Source: Kiritimatiellia bacterium
GTDB lineage: Bacteria > Verrucomicrobiota > Kiritimatiellia > RFP12 > UBA1067
Reading direction: 5' to 3'
Assembly: GCA_024405395.1 (NCBI GenBank)
Contig: JAKSOW010000010.1
Location: 1 to 45,697 of the forward strand
Length of the DNA stretch: 45,697 bases
Of the stretch, positions 17,281 to 26,600 are shown in pieces (position 1 is the first letter of the stretch; each line of letters opens with the position of its first letter). Below the pieces are notes generated by a model. The model was not told the DNA's origin, did not search any database, and was given only the letters and a program-made list of their open reading frames with translations. The translations under genes and the position numbers were made by a program.

Positions 17281-18687
17281 CTACACTACCTCATGTCCCT
17301 TGCGGTAGGGCGTGGTGAGGAACGCATTGGCCGACGCGTTGTTGACGACCTTTTGTCCATCCCACACCAGCGTGCCGCCGCCTGCCCGGGAGGCGACATT
17401 GGCCAGCAGCACCGCTTCGGCGACTGGCTCGGCCGTGGCGAAATCGCATCCGGCCGGTCGCTGCCCGCGCACTGCGCGGAAGAAATCCTCCATGTGCGTG
17501 AGATGCTTCTCCCGCGGCAGCGTCATCGGCGGCTTGGGTAGCTCCTTGCGGATCTTGTCCGGGACGAAGGTAATCGCACCGCCCGACGTCAGGCAGATGG
17601 CTCCGTTCGCGCCCAGGAAAAGCGCGCCCACCGCGCCCAGATTGACGCCATGCCGCCTTTCCAGCTCCTCGACCACGGGCGGACGGTTCGCGTACGCCAG
17701 CTCCGTCGCCCGGTCCATGGGCTTCACGTGTGCGTCATCATAAGGCAGATCGCCCCGCAGGCCATCCATCCAGCGCACCTTCGTCTCGCCGAACTTCCCA
17801 TGCGCCGGGAAGACGTACTCCACCGTGCTGCGAAGCGCCCACGACCCTTCGCCGCCCGGACGGCAATCCAGTTCCGCAACCGAAGACGGCGGCGTGCCAT
17901 AGAGGTCCAGCGCCCAGAAGGCCGGGTCCAGCAGATGCGTGCCCATGTTGCCGATGGAGCCATTGCCCAGCCCCGTCCAGGCATGCCAACCATGCGGGTG
18001 CATGCCCTCCTCCAGCACATCACGCGTGCACGGGCCGATCCAGGGTTCCCATGCCAACGTGGACGGAACCGCCACAGACTTCGGGCGCACGGCAAAGGCA
18101 TTCACGCGATCCACCCAGCACCAGACGTCCTTCACCTCGCCCAACACACCCGAACGGATGTATTCGACCGCACGGCGCACGCCCTCCGTGGTGTGTGCCT
18201 GATTGCCAACCTGCGTGGCTACGCCCGTCTGCCGGGCCACTTCCCGCATCAGGCGCGCCTCCGCGACCGTGAGCGCCATGGGCTTCTCCACGTACACATG
18301 AATGCCGCAACGCATGGCCTCAATGGCGGCGGGGGCATGATGATGGTTGGTGGTGGCGATCACCACCGCATCGATCTCGCGCCCCATCTTCTGATAGAGA
18401 TCGTGGTAGTCGCGGAAATGGCGGATCTTGGAGAGGTCGCCCGCGTACTTGTAGGCCTTCATGCGGCTGAGAATCACCTCGAAGCGCGTGCTGTCGGGAT
18501 CGCAGAGCGCCACCACGTCTTCACCCAGCATGTTGAGGATGAGCGACGTGGCGCGGCCTCCGCAGCCCACAAGCGCCAGGCGCAACTTGCGCCCGGCAGC
18601 CGGTCGCCGCACCGCGGGCACATCCGCCCATAGCGGCCAGGCCATCCCCGCCGCGGCCAATTTCAGAAAGTCATTTCGCGTAATCAT
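17281..18687 (-). CDS. Gfo/Idh/MocA family oxidoreductase, exported type
   Basis: The 468-residue protein begins MITRNDFLKLAAAGMAWPLWA, which looks like a weakened Tat-type leader (TRNDFLKLAAAG in place of TRRxFLK). It is followed by the NAD-binding LRLALVGCGGRATSLILNM and the family motif HVYVEKPMALTVAEARLM. The second domain has WEPWIGP and GNMGTHLLDPAFWALDL. Such proteins oxidise or isomerise sugars and, in PVC bacteria, are often exported and encoded with CAZymes. ATG 18687 is preferred to ATG 18699 because GGGGA lies just ahead of it and the predicted transcription start (about 18701) leaves almost no leader for the upstream one. It is the first gene of the long minus-strand run. Confidence 0.87.
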   Translation of the reverse strand: MITRNDFLKLAAAGMAWPLWADVPAVRRPAAGRKLRLALVGCGGRATSLILNMLGEDVVALCDPDSTRFEVILSRMKAYKYAGDLSKIRHFRDYHDLYQKMGREIDAVVIATTNHHHAPAAIEAMRCGIHVYVEKPMALTVAEARLMREVARQTGVATQVGNQAHTTEGVRRAVEYIRSGVLGEVKDVWCWVDRVNAFAVRPKSVAVPSTLAWEPWIGPCTRDVLEEGMHPHGWHAWTGLGNGSIGNMGTHLLDPAFWALDLYGTPPSSVAELDCRPGGEGSWALRSTVEYVFPAHGKFGETKVRWMDGLRGDLPYDDAHVKPMDRATELAYANRPPVVEELERRHGVNLGAVGALFLGANGAICLTSGGAITFVPDKIRKELPKPPMTLPREKHLTHMEDFFRAVRGQRPAGCDFATAEPVAEAVLLANVASRAGGGTLVWDGQKVVNNASANAFLTTPYRKGHEVV

Positions 18688-18707
18688 AGCAGTCCCCATG
18701 GACGGAC

Positions 18708-18736
18708 AGTATACACTTTCGGAACGGCGATTTCAA
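18708..18736 (-). promoter_or_regulatory. Promoter of the minus-strand run beginning with the oxidoreductase gene
   Basis: On the minus strand TTGAAA (18736-18731) and TATACT (18713-18708) are separated by exactly 17 bases, a good sigma70-type promoter. Predicted transcription starts near 18701, about 14 bases before ATG 18687. Confidence 0.7.
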
Positions 18737-18770
18737 GTGCGCCACCAGCTCCGGCGCAATTAAATTGAAC

Positions 18771-18799
18771 TTGATTTTTCGGTGTTTTTGGTGTATTCT
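18771..18799 (+). promoter_or_regulatory. Promoter of the zinc-ribbon gene and plus-strand trio
   Basis: TTGATT (18771-18776), a 17-base spacer and TATTCT (18794-18799) precede the zinc-ribbon gene by about 45 bases. The match is moderate. It is divergent from the oxidoreductase promoter in the same 146-base gap. Confidence 0.45.
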
Positions 18800-18845
18800 A
18801 AAGTCCATTCCAAACGAGTAGAAAGGTTTGCACCCAGAGGCCATT

Positions 18846-19058
18846 ATGGAAAGCTCGAAAAAAGAAGATTTTGTGTCGTTCATCTGCCATGGCTGCCATC
18901 AGGAAATCGAGGCGCTGATGGAGACGGTTGGGCAGCAGGTGGAGTGTCCTGCCTGCGGCGCCAAGCTTATTGTCCCCTCTCCCGAACAGGCTCCTACGCA
19001 GGCGCAGATCGACGCCATGAAGTCCCGCACCATCCGCATCGAACTTCCCGACCTCTGA
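18846..19058 (+). CDS. Small zinc-ribbon protein
   Basis: A 70-residue protein with two CxxC pairs, ICHGC near residue 14 and CPACG near residue 39, separated by EIEALMETVGQQVE. This spacing and the phrase GQQVECPACG are typical of short zinc-ribbon proteins frequent in Verrucomicrobia and Lentisphaerae; their function is not known. The ATG at 18846 is preceded by AGAGG at a normal distance. It is followed after 4 bases by the glycosyltransferase-like gene. Confidence 0.75.
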   Translation: MESSKKEDFVSFICHGCHQEIEALMETVGQQVECPACGAKLIVPSPEQAPTQAQIDAMKSRTIRIELPDL

Positions 19059-19062
19059 GATC

Positions 19063-19707
19063 ATGCCCGCCGCGCTCATCGTCGCCTCCACCTGCAGCCA
19101 TGTCGACTCCCGCGAAACGCTCCGCATTCAGGACCTCGCCGGCGTCATGGTTGATGCAGGGTGGAAAGTCGACCTGCTGGTGCCGCGCGCGTCCGAGTTG
19201 CTGTCGCTCACGCTGCCTGCAGATGTGCGCGTAGCCACCGTCCCCCTGCTTCCCCTTACGGCAGATCCCCCACGACGCCCATCGATACGGCGCATGTTCA
19301 CGGGCATCCTCATGTTCCTGCGCGGCACGGCCCTGGTTTCACGCAATGCCTATACCGTCGTGCATGGCGTCAACGACGGCGCGATGATTGCACGGGCTGT
19401 GGATCGGGTCACGCTGCGTCGGTTCGCCTATGTGGCGGACTACACGGTCCCCTTTGGCATACGAGGTCTTTTCCATGGATTCCGCGCACTGGTGGCGCGC
19501 CATCTGGAACATGCCGCCATGCGTCATGCGGCAGCTGTGGTGTTTGCGGATGAGGACACGTTCCAGCTGCTGGAGAAACGCCCACCTGCCGCCCGTGTGT
19601 CCGTGATTCCCGATCCGCATGCCGAGATTGCGCCAGACGCCTTCACGCGCGCCGAGTTCGCCGATGCATTGGCAAAGGTCTACATGTACGCCACGCGCAA
19701 AAACTAA
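19063..19707 (+). CDS. Glycosyltransferase-like protein, N-terminal GT-B half only
   Basis: The 214-residue protein opens with AALIVASTCSHVDSRETLRIQDLAGVMVDAGWKVDLLVPR in pieces typical of the acceptor-binding Rossmann domain of GT4-like transferases. AYTVVHGVND and a later VVFADEDTFQLLEKRPPAARVSVIPDPHAE match the point where the second, sugar-nucleotide-binding domain would begin. The protein ends about 30 residues after that point. It is therefore half the normal length (350-400), with a clean stop and no continuing homologous frame seen downstream. It may be a truncated remnant or a binding protein. The gene lies between the zinc-ribbon and nuclease genes. Confidence 0.55.
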   Translation: MPAALIVASTCSHVDSRETLRIQDLAGVMVDAGWKVDLLVPRASELLSLTLPADVRVATVPLLPLTADPPRRPSIRRMFTGILMFLRGTALVSRNAYTVVHGVNDGAMIARAVDRVTLRRFAYVADYTVPFGIRGLFHGFRALVARHLEHAAMRHAAAVVFADEDTFQLLEKRPPAARVSVIPDPHAEIAPDAFTRAEFADALAKVYMYATRKN

Positions 19708-19733
19708 AACCCTCTTACGGAAAGCCGACAGAC

Positions 19734-20807
19734 ATGGCGACAGCGAAGGCAAAGCCCCAAGCCAAGAAAAAGGCCCCCAGCAAGAAGAGGAAGGCCGCGA
19801 AGACCGATTCGCGGCGGATTGCCCGATTCTGCGTGCTGGGCATAGTGGGCGCCTTCGCGCTGCTTTCGCTCACGGGATCCTGGTATGCCGCCCATCCGCT
19901 CGAGTGGCTTGAGAGCTCCGCGATGCCCCGGTTCATCGCATCCCCGCTGCTCTACTTCGGCAATCGCATCCTGATGCTCACCGATGCGCTGGACTGGACC
20001 GGACATGACGCGGTCTACGAGACCGACGACCCGGCACCGGAAGGCCAGGTGCTCTACGGCGGCAAACCCAAGCGCGTGGGCGCACCCGCCCCTTCCGACA
20101 TTCAGGTGCTCGACCGTGGCGACTTCATTGTCGGCTGGTCCGACAGCCTGCGCCATCCCGTGTGGGTGGCCTATCATGTGCCGGCCGAGGCCAAGTTCGA
20201 AGTCGGCAAACGCCCCGGCTTCCGCAAGGACCGTGCCGTGCCCGAAGCTCCCGCCTCTTCGGCCTATGACCGCTCGGGCTATGATCGCGGCCACATGGCG
20301 CCCAACCACGCCATCGCCACACGCTTCGGGCCCGATTCGCAGGCGAAGACGTTTTTGATGTCGAACATCGCCCCGCAGTCCCCGGCGCTCAACCGTGGTC
20401 CTTGGCGCGAGCTCGAACGCCGCATCGCCGATCTCTGGACCCAGCGCTGGGGCGAGGTCTGGGTGATCTGCGGTGCCATCTCCGGCGACAATCCGCGTTC
20501 CCGGGAAACGCTGGGCGGAACCCATGTGGACGTGCCCGAAAAATTCTGGATGCTGATTGTGGCCCAAGAACGTCAGGATGTCCGCGCCCTTGCGCTTGTG
20601 CTGCCCCAGACGGTTAGATACGGCGATTTCCCCACCCACCGCATCGTGACCATCGACGACCTGGAGGAGATGACGGGCCTGGATCTCCTGCCGGATCTGC
20701 CGTCCTATCTGCAGCAGGCACTCGAAGCCGATCGCCCCACACGTCTGTGGCCCGTCCGCGTGCGTGATCTGTTCAAGCTCATCATGCTTCGCTTCCCGGG
20801 CGCGTAA
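19734..20807 (+). CDS. Membrane-anchored DNA/RNA non-specific endonuclease (NUC/EndoG family)
   Basis: The 357-residue protein has a lysine-rich N-terminus (residues 1-30), one transmembrane segment (FCVLGIVGAFALLSLTGSW, about 37-55) and a betabetaalpha-metal nuclease domain. The signature YDRGHMAPN carries the catalytic H187, followed by TFLMSNIAPQSPALNRGPWRELE with the metal-binding Asn, then VWVICGAI. Family members cut DNA and RNA with Mg2+. The N-in topology with positive residues suggests the nuclease domain faces the periplasm, where it could degrade incoming or environmental nucleic acid. Whether it has any link with the CRISPR locus 300 bases away is unknown; no shared transcription is evident. 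Confidence 0.88.
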   Translation: MATAKAKPQAKKKAPSKKRKAAKTDSRRIARFCVLGIVGAFALLSLTGSWYAAHPLEWLESSAMPRFIASPLLYFGNRILMLTDALDWTGHDAVYETDDPAPEGQVLYGGKPKRVGAPAPSDIQVLDRGDFIVGWSDSLRHPVWVAYHVPAEAKFEVGKRPGFRKDRAVPEAPASSAYDRSGYDRGHMAPNHAIATRFGPDSQAKTFLMSNIAPQSPALNRGPWRELERRIADLWTQRWGEVWVICGAISGDNPRSRETLGGTHVDVPEKFWMLIVAQERQDVRALALVLPQTVRYGDFPTHRIVTIDDLEEMTGLDLLPDLPSYLQQALEADRPTRLWPVRVRDLFKLIMLRFPGA

Positions 20808-21069
20808 TCGCCGGACGCTCCATCCATACAAAATCAACTCCGACTTCAAAAGGCGCTTCGCTACCGCTGCGCGTCGCCTTGCTCCTTTGGGCCGACAAAA
20901 AAAAGGACAAAGTCCCATTTCGCCAGGTGCCAATCACCACACAAGACAGGCCCTCCCAGAGATTATGTGAAATTCCCTCTCCCAAGATCAATGCAATATG
21001 TTAAACTATCACCCCGTCAGTTAGTGTGAGCAATTCGTTCCTTGAAAATTGTGGACCAGTCATCACACC
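20808..21069. other. Intergenic region between nuclease gene and CRISPR array
   Basis: No gene is supported here. A possible stem (AAGGCG at about 20850 with CGCCTT at about 20875) is not followed by a T-run, so it is not called as a terminator. The base composition becomes AT-richer toward the array. No convincing promoter reading into the array was found: TTGAAA at 21042 lacks a -10 at the right distance. Confidence 0.5.
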
Positions 21070-21110
21070 CGTCGTTATCCAGGAAATTATTTCCGCAAAA
21101 GATAACGACG
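21070..21110. repeat. Nested inverted repeats abutting the CRISPR array
   Basis: CGTCGTTATC (21070-21079) and GATAACGACG (21101-21110) form a perfect 10-bp inverted repeat. Inside it GGAAAT (21082-21087) and ATTTCC (21089-21094) form a second perfect inverted repeat around one T. The outer arm ends one base before repeat 1 of the array (21112). No T-run follows on either strand, so it does not look like an intrinsic terminator. It could be a protein-binding or boundary element of the array. Confidence 0.75.
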
Positions 21111-21111
21111 A

Positions 21112-22329
21112 GTTGTGATTTGATGCTCTTTCAAAATGCTTTTCAGTCATCGAGGCCGCAATCATGCTCGCCAAGGTTGTGATTTGATGCTCTTTCAAAA
21201 TGTTTTTCAGTAAGCGCACGCACATGATGCTCGAAGATGAGGTTGTGATTTGATGCTCTTTCAAAATGCTTTTCAGTAGCTGCTGGACGAGTATTTCCGG
21301 CGCATCGTTGTGATTTGATGCTCTTTCAAAATGCTTTTCAGTTCGTGTTCTGGTACAGGAAGAAGGGCGCATGTTGTGATTTGATGCTCTTTCAAAATGC
21401 TTTTCAGTTTTCCGATCTTGTAGTGCTCTGCGGCCAGGGTTGTGATTTGATGCTCTTTCAAAATGCTTTTCAGTAATCGTCACCGTGAACGCGTCTTGTT
21501 CGATGTTGTGATTTGATGCTCTTTCAAAATGCTTTTCAGTCCTGCCGCCGTCCGTGACCGCGCCGCGCGTGTTGTGATTTGATGCTCTTTCAAAATGCTT
21601 TTCAGTTTCTCGACGAAACGGTTGCTGGACGTGTGGTTGTGATTTGATGCTCTTTCAAAATGCTTTTCAGTATCATCAACAACTATCACCTCAAAGTTGA
21701 TGTTGTGATTTGATGCTCTTTCAAAATGCTTTTCAGTTTCGTGCCTGTCATACCTTTCAACGCATGAGTTGTGATTTGATGCTCTTTCAAAATGCTTTTC
21801 AGTCCCAATATAAAAAGAGCTCATTTTTTCCGAGTTGTGATTTGATGCTCTTTCAAAATGCTTTTCAGTGGCGACCATGAGCGCCGTTACAAGGTTATTG
21901 TTGTGATTTGATGCTCTTTCAAAATGCTTTTCAGTTACGGCGACTCGCGCCTTTTCGATCTCGATGTTGTGATTTGATGCTCTTTCAAAATGCTTTTCAG
22001 TGACAGCGCCTCCGTGGAGTAGAGCGGCGAGGTTGTGATTTGATGCTCTTTCAAAATGCTTTTCAGTCTTCCCGCGGGTGCGGTAGGAGGCGCCCAGTTG
22101 TGATTTGATGCTCTTTCAAAATGCTTTTCAGTAACCTCGTCAAGTGGCTGGGCCAGTGGTATGTTGTGATTTGATGCTCTTTCAAAATGCTTTTCAGTCC
22201 GCCTGCAGCATTCTTGAACGGCCCCTTAGTTGTGATTTGATGCTCTTTCAAAATGCTTTTCAGTTGACCCGTAACGATGAGGTTGCCGACGGGGTTGTGA
22301 TTTGATGCTCTTTCAAAATGCTTTTCAGT
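21112..22329 (+). CRISPR. CRISPR array, 19 repeats of 36 bp and 18 spacers
   Basis: The repeat begins GTTGTGATTTGATGC and ends AATGCTTTTCAGT (36 bases). Repeats start at 21112, 21176, 21242, 21307, 21373, 21439, 21505, 21571, 21636, 21702, 21768, 21834, 21900, 21966, 22032, 22097, 22163, 22229 and 22294. All are identical except repeat 2, which has T instead of C at position 28. Spacers are 30 bases, with four of 29 (numbers 3, 8, 15, 18) and the first of 28. The crRNA strand is plus: positions 1-8 and 11-15 of the repeat are complementary to the tracrRNA anti-repeat at 27405-27419, which is itself on the plus strand. The array is thus transcribed toward, and convergent with, cas2. No repeat-internal promoter like that of Neisseria is visible. 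Confidence 0.98.
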
Positions 22330-22431
22330 ATTGGACTCATCCAAGCCTTTACTGACGGGCTTTTGATGCGAAATAACTGCCGTAAAAACAGGAAAAACGT
22401 GGTTGGTCCATGGCCTTCCACGAGAAAATCC
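22330..22431. other. Cas2-proximal flank of the array, leader candidate
   Basis: This 102-base segment lies between the last repeat and the cas2 stop codon. It begins with the short inverted repeat TTGGA-CTCA-TCCAA (22331-22344) directly after repeat 19. Because the only mutated repeat is at the opposite end, this side may be the end where new spacers are added. No terminator for the cas operon is seen, so cas transcripts may run antisense into the array. Confidence 0.4.
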
Positions 22432-22776
22432 CTAAAAAAGTTCCAGCTGAACAGGCTGGGACGGTGGCGGCGATCTTTTCTTGCCCACGAATTGGATGGT
22501 GTCGCCAAACTGCTTGTCCGTGACTTTGAGGATCGAAACGAGTCCCTCGTCCGGCACCATGGTCTTCACGCGTTTGATATGGACTTCCGAAGCCTCGAAA
22601 CTGGCGCAATGGCGGATATACACCGAGAACTGGTGCATGACGAACCCATCCTTGAGCAGGTCTTTCCGGAACTGGGCAGCTGCCTTTCGCTGCTGCTTCG
22701 TCTCCACCGGCAAGTCGAACATGATGTAAAGCCACATAATCTTGTAGCCGTTCAGCACGTTCTGCGTGGCGATCAT
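22432..22776 (-). CDS. cas2: CRISPR-associated endoribonuclease Cas2
   Basis: Cas2 forms the spacer-integration complex with Cas1. The 114-residue protein has the ferredoxin-like start WLYIMFDLPVETKQQRK with the conserved Asp after the first strand, then RKDLLKDGFVMHQFSVYIRHC and a C-terminal QFGDTIQFVGKK. The size fits type II Cas2. The ATG at 22776 overlaps the cas1 stop as ATGA, so the two are coupled. An internal ATG at 22737 (MWLYIMF) would give the more usual N-terminus and is a possible alternative. It is the last gene of the cas operon. Confidence 0.95.
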   Translation of the reverse strand: MIATQNVLNGYKIMWLYIMFDLPVETKQQRKAAAQFRKDLLKDGFVMHQFSVYIRHCASFEASEVHIKRVKTMVPDEGLVSILKVTDKQFGDTIQFVGKKRSPPPSQPVQLELF

Positions 22777-23669
22777 GCGATGAATTCCGGCAGCATGAGG
22801 GTCTCCGCCTTGCCCAAGTAGTATTTCGCAAGCGAGGCGGCGGTGATGGTTACGGCTATCGAAAGCGGTCGAGAGACGTCACCGATCCGTACATCGTACG
22901 TCAACATCTGCAGGAGACGTGCCTTCATCTCCTTGGTGAGTTCAGTCGCCGGCACGTCAAAGGGAGGCTGACGGCCGAGCACATACTGGTCCACGTATGG
23001 CCGATAGGGCTCCATGACGTCGTCCGCCAGGCAGAAGGCGTCATATCGATTATGGTGATGGATGCCCCGAATGCACAGCAGGCCCGATCCCACAAGCGCA
23101 CGCGCCACTGCGGCCCGGAGAATCGCATAACCGTAGTTGAGCGCACTGTTTGGCCAGGCGCCGTCAGGAGATCGGTTGACGCCGTTGAGAAGCGCCTGGA
23201 AGTAGAGCCTGGCCGCCTGGGCTTCACAGTTGGCCTCGTCACGGTTCTTCACGTCGTCGGCCAAGACTCGCAGACGACGACTGAGTACGTCATGTCCGAG
23301 CAGTTCAGCCAAGGCTGCTTGGTTGCGTATCTTTCCCTTCACAAGCTGTCGCCAAAGCCTGCCCTGCACCGCCTCACTGGCGGCGAATTGGGCAGCTGTC
23401 GTCTCCTGCGCCGTGGAATGGCCCGCATAGGCCACCAGCTGGGCGGCAGGCATGTGACTGCCGTCACAGACTATCAGCGCCGCATTCGCTGCCGCCAGCT
23501 TCTGCAGGACAGCCGCCGAGAGGGACATCTGCGCCGTCTCGACAATGACATAGCCCAGGTCTTCGATCGGGAATGTGCGGTGAACGCCATCCTCCCCGTC
23601 GTAGACGAGCTGCTCGTATCTGGTGGAGAGGCGGCCGGGCGACGAGAAGAACAGCGTTTTCGCAAGCAT
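22773..23669 (-). CDS. cas1: CRISPR-associated integrase Cas1, type II
   Basis: Cas1 is the metal-dependent integrase that inserts new spacers. The 298-residue protein has the type II motifs: NCEAQAARLYFQALL with E149, SALNYGYAILRAAVARAL, GIHHHNRYDAFCLADD with H205, and VMEPYRPYVD with E220. These are the three metal ligands at the same numbers as in characterised type II Cas1 proteins. AAAGG at the end of cas9 lies seven bases before ATG 23669, and only four bases separate it from the cas9 stop. The order cas9-cas1-cas2 without csn2 or cas4 defines subtype II-C. Confidence 0.97.
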   Translation of the reverse strand: MLAKTLFFSSPGRLSTRYEQLVYDGEDGVHRTFPIEDLGYVIVETAQMSLSAAVLQKLAAANAALIVCDGSHMPAAQLVAYAGHSTAQETTAAQFAASEAVQGRLWRQLVKGKIRNQAALAELLGHDVLSRRLRVLADDVKNRDEANCEAQAARLYFQALLNGVNRSPDGAWPNSALNYGYAILRAAVARALVGSGLLCIRGIHHHNRYDAFCLADDVMEPYRPYVDQYVLGRQPPFDVPATELTKEMKARLLQMLTYDVRIGDVSRPLSIAVTITAASLAKYYLGKAETLMLPEFIA

Positions 23670-23673
23670 GGCG

Positions 23674-26600
23674 CTACCTTTCGAGGAAACGGATGGAACC
23701 GTCGAGATTCATCTTGAAGTGTATGCCCTCAAAGAGCATCTGCGAAAGATACGCAGAAGGACCCAATCTCAGCAGATTCGGAGGATTCTCCGTGTCGATA
23801 TTTGACGCAGGATCTCCAAGTTCCTTTTTCAGTCCCGCCGCAGTGGCCAACCGGAATTGAGCTCGCGAGTCTCCATCCCCGCCAATGCTTATCGTCACAT
23901 AAAAACGCTTGCGAAGATCACTATTCTTCAAGGTTGTCACATCTTCATTCTCGTGTGCCTTGCATATTGCCATCGTTCCTCGCATGACAAAACCAATGAA
24001 TCCTGGCAAACTGTCCAATGGCACATAGTCTTTGTTCTTATGATTCTGCGCCCAATACAATGAATTTTCGGGTTTAGAGGACATCTTTCCGTCTATGCAA
24101 TAGATTGCGAGCCTAAAATTGGATCCTTCTGCAGAAAGGACATAGTAGGGATTCTTGTAGTCCGTAGAAGAGGGAATCTGGTGATTACGCAATTGACGGG
24201 CATTCTTGGCACCTTTGTCAAAAACCCTTACTTTGTTGATGGGCACGCCAGACGGCATCTTCACCATTCCCGGCTCAACGTTCTTGACACCTTTCGCCTT
24301 AAGCTCCGAAATGGCAGCGGTGACAATCGCACGAATTGTGGGATCGACGATGTTGGCAATATGCTTCTCACACCCATTCGTTCCCGTAATCGGCCCGACC
24401 AGCGATTTGCGCACTACCTTCTTCAATTCGCCGGTTACAGGATCGGCGATGCATCCGTAGAAAGTATCCTTGTGCAGGGCACCGCGAACCGTGTCACCGC
24501 GCGAGAGAACGGCGCTCACCAGAGGTTTCGTTTCGTCTCCGCCAATGTGGTGCGCCTTTGCCAAGACATTGCGCTTGGAGCTCTGGCGCAGGGTCGTTTG
24601 CCGCAACACGTGCTTGACGAGAATCTCCTCGCAGGCGTGCCGCACTTTCTCCGCAAAATTGGGATAGGGCGGCGGGCACACGTCACACTCGCGCAGACGT
24701 TGTGCGCCATCGGCCTTGAGCGCCGTGCAGATGGCGGTGAAACGCGCGGGGGCAAGGGCGGCGATCACCATCGCATCCTTGGCGTGATGGGTATGCTCGC
24801 TGCGGTCCTTGGGCCCGTCATGCTGAATGCCCCAGGCCTTGCGGGCAAAAGCGGTGGCACTGCCGTTTACCGCATAGGCGGCGGGATAGACCGACTTCAG
24901 CAACTCCACGGCATGCGTGGTCATGATGCCGGTATCCACCAGTTGACGTTTCTTGAATCCGCCCAGCTCACCAGAGCGCACCTCAAGTTTTCCGGCGTCA
25001 ATCTCGAATCGGCGAAGTTTGTCGCGCCAATAGTCGCGTTCGAAGCGGGTGACCAGCGCTTTGATTCGGGCGGTCCCACGAGCGGCTAGGTCGGTAACGC
25101 CACGGCACTTGCGGGTTTGATTGCGGAGATTCTTCTCCAGATCTTCTAGTTTTTCACGCCAGGACCGAAGGCGCACATCAATTTCGTCGAAATTGGGGCA
25201 ATCACGCGGAACCCGCCCCTGTTTGACCTTCCGGTTGTATTCGGCGTCACAGATGGTCTTGTTGGCGAGGGAATCGTCCCCCGAAAGCGAACGCGGAATG
25301 GTGTGCTCGACATCAAAGGCGTTGCCCGCCAGCAGTTCCTCCAGCTTGATGGTCTTTCCGGTATAGAGACAGGTCTTGGCCTGTTCTTCCCAAAGCAGAT
25401 AGCGCGTGACGGCGTCCTCTGTCGCGGCCTTTCCAACGTTTTGGATCTCGGAGGCGGCTTTGGCGCGCAGGTCTTCACGCCCCTTCTGCCAGATTTGCCA
25501 GGCCTTGCGGGTAGCAAAGTCGTTGACGTCACGGGCCAGTTCGATCCGGATGGTGTCGGAGGAATCGAGCTTGCCGTGTTCACCGAGGTAGTTGACGAGG
25601 CGGCGAAGCGTCGTCAGGGCACGTTGCACAAGCGGGTTCCGGATCATGCCCAACTGCACAGGCGGCAAACGGGGCTTGGCCAGCTTGACGGTTTTACCCT
25701 GGCTGCGGTATTCCGTTTCGGGCTGATAGACCTCATCACCACGCAGATAGAGCTTTTTCCATCCCTGCTCGTCAACGCCCAGCTCATCCCGCAGATAGCG
25801 CTCATAGCAGGCATACAACGTGGGGGGCGGTGGCGTCTTGGCCCGGATCTGCGAGGGCAGTTCCGCATAGGCGCGTTTGTCACGGCGACATTCGTAGCGT
25901 ATGGCATTGAGACGATCAACGATCTCCTGCTCGCGTGCCGCGAAATCGGGGATGACGTCGGGGAGCTTGGCGAGAAAACGCGCGAAACTCAGTTCATGTC
26001 CCTTGCGGAGGAAAGGAAGCATGCGGTTGATGGCCTTAAGCGAATACTGGGCATTCCCTTCCTTGGGATGGATCGTCACCAGCTTGGCCACGGCCTTGGC
26101 GTCGAGTGCCGGATAGTGTTTGCGGAACCAGTCGGCCAGTTTTCCCGAATCGTCGAAGAAGGTCAAGGCATCAAAGACCATCTGCTCATCATAGGGCACA
26201 TCGCCAAATGCGGACTTGATGCGGTGACGCGTCTGGCAAGTGGAAACGGAATCCCCATCACGATAGTAATGGAAGCGGAAGCCGTCGTTCTTGAAGCGGC
26301 TGTCCTTCTTGAAGAGCTTGACGATGTCGCCGAACTTGATTGACCCCGTGGCCTTCATGAATGCGGAGCAGGCAAGGGCGCGGTCGGCAGCGGTGAGGGG
26401 ATGGCGCAGATTTCCGATTTCGTCGCGATAGTCCTCCCCCTCCTTTTCGAAGGCGAGATTGTTCACGAACGTCAGCATGCGGAACTCCTCAAAGGCCGGA
26501 TGGCCAATCTGCGCACGCGGATTCCCATGCTCAAGCGGGCAGGGCCCGACAAGATGCTTTTGCGAGCGCAGCGGTCGCTGCATGAAGATGGCGTCATACA

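Noticed and set aside
20890..20912. A-run near 20898 as a minus-strand terminator T-run
   Set aside because: No stable GC-rich stem lies directly before it, and no minus-strand gene ends there.
21112..22329. A promoter inside each CRISPR repeat, as in Neisseria
   Set aside because: The repeat's 3' end (TGCTTTTCAGT) does not resemble a -10 box, and CAAAAT inside it lacks a -35 at a workable distance.
21001..22508. Minus-strand open frames with repeated TEKHFERASNHN and KSILKEHQITT peptides
   Set aside because: These are translations of the CRISPR repeat in two frames, not a repeat protein.
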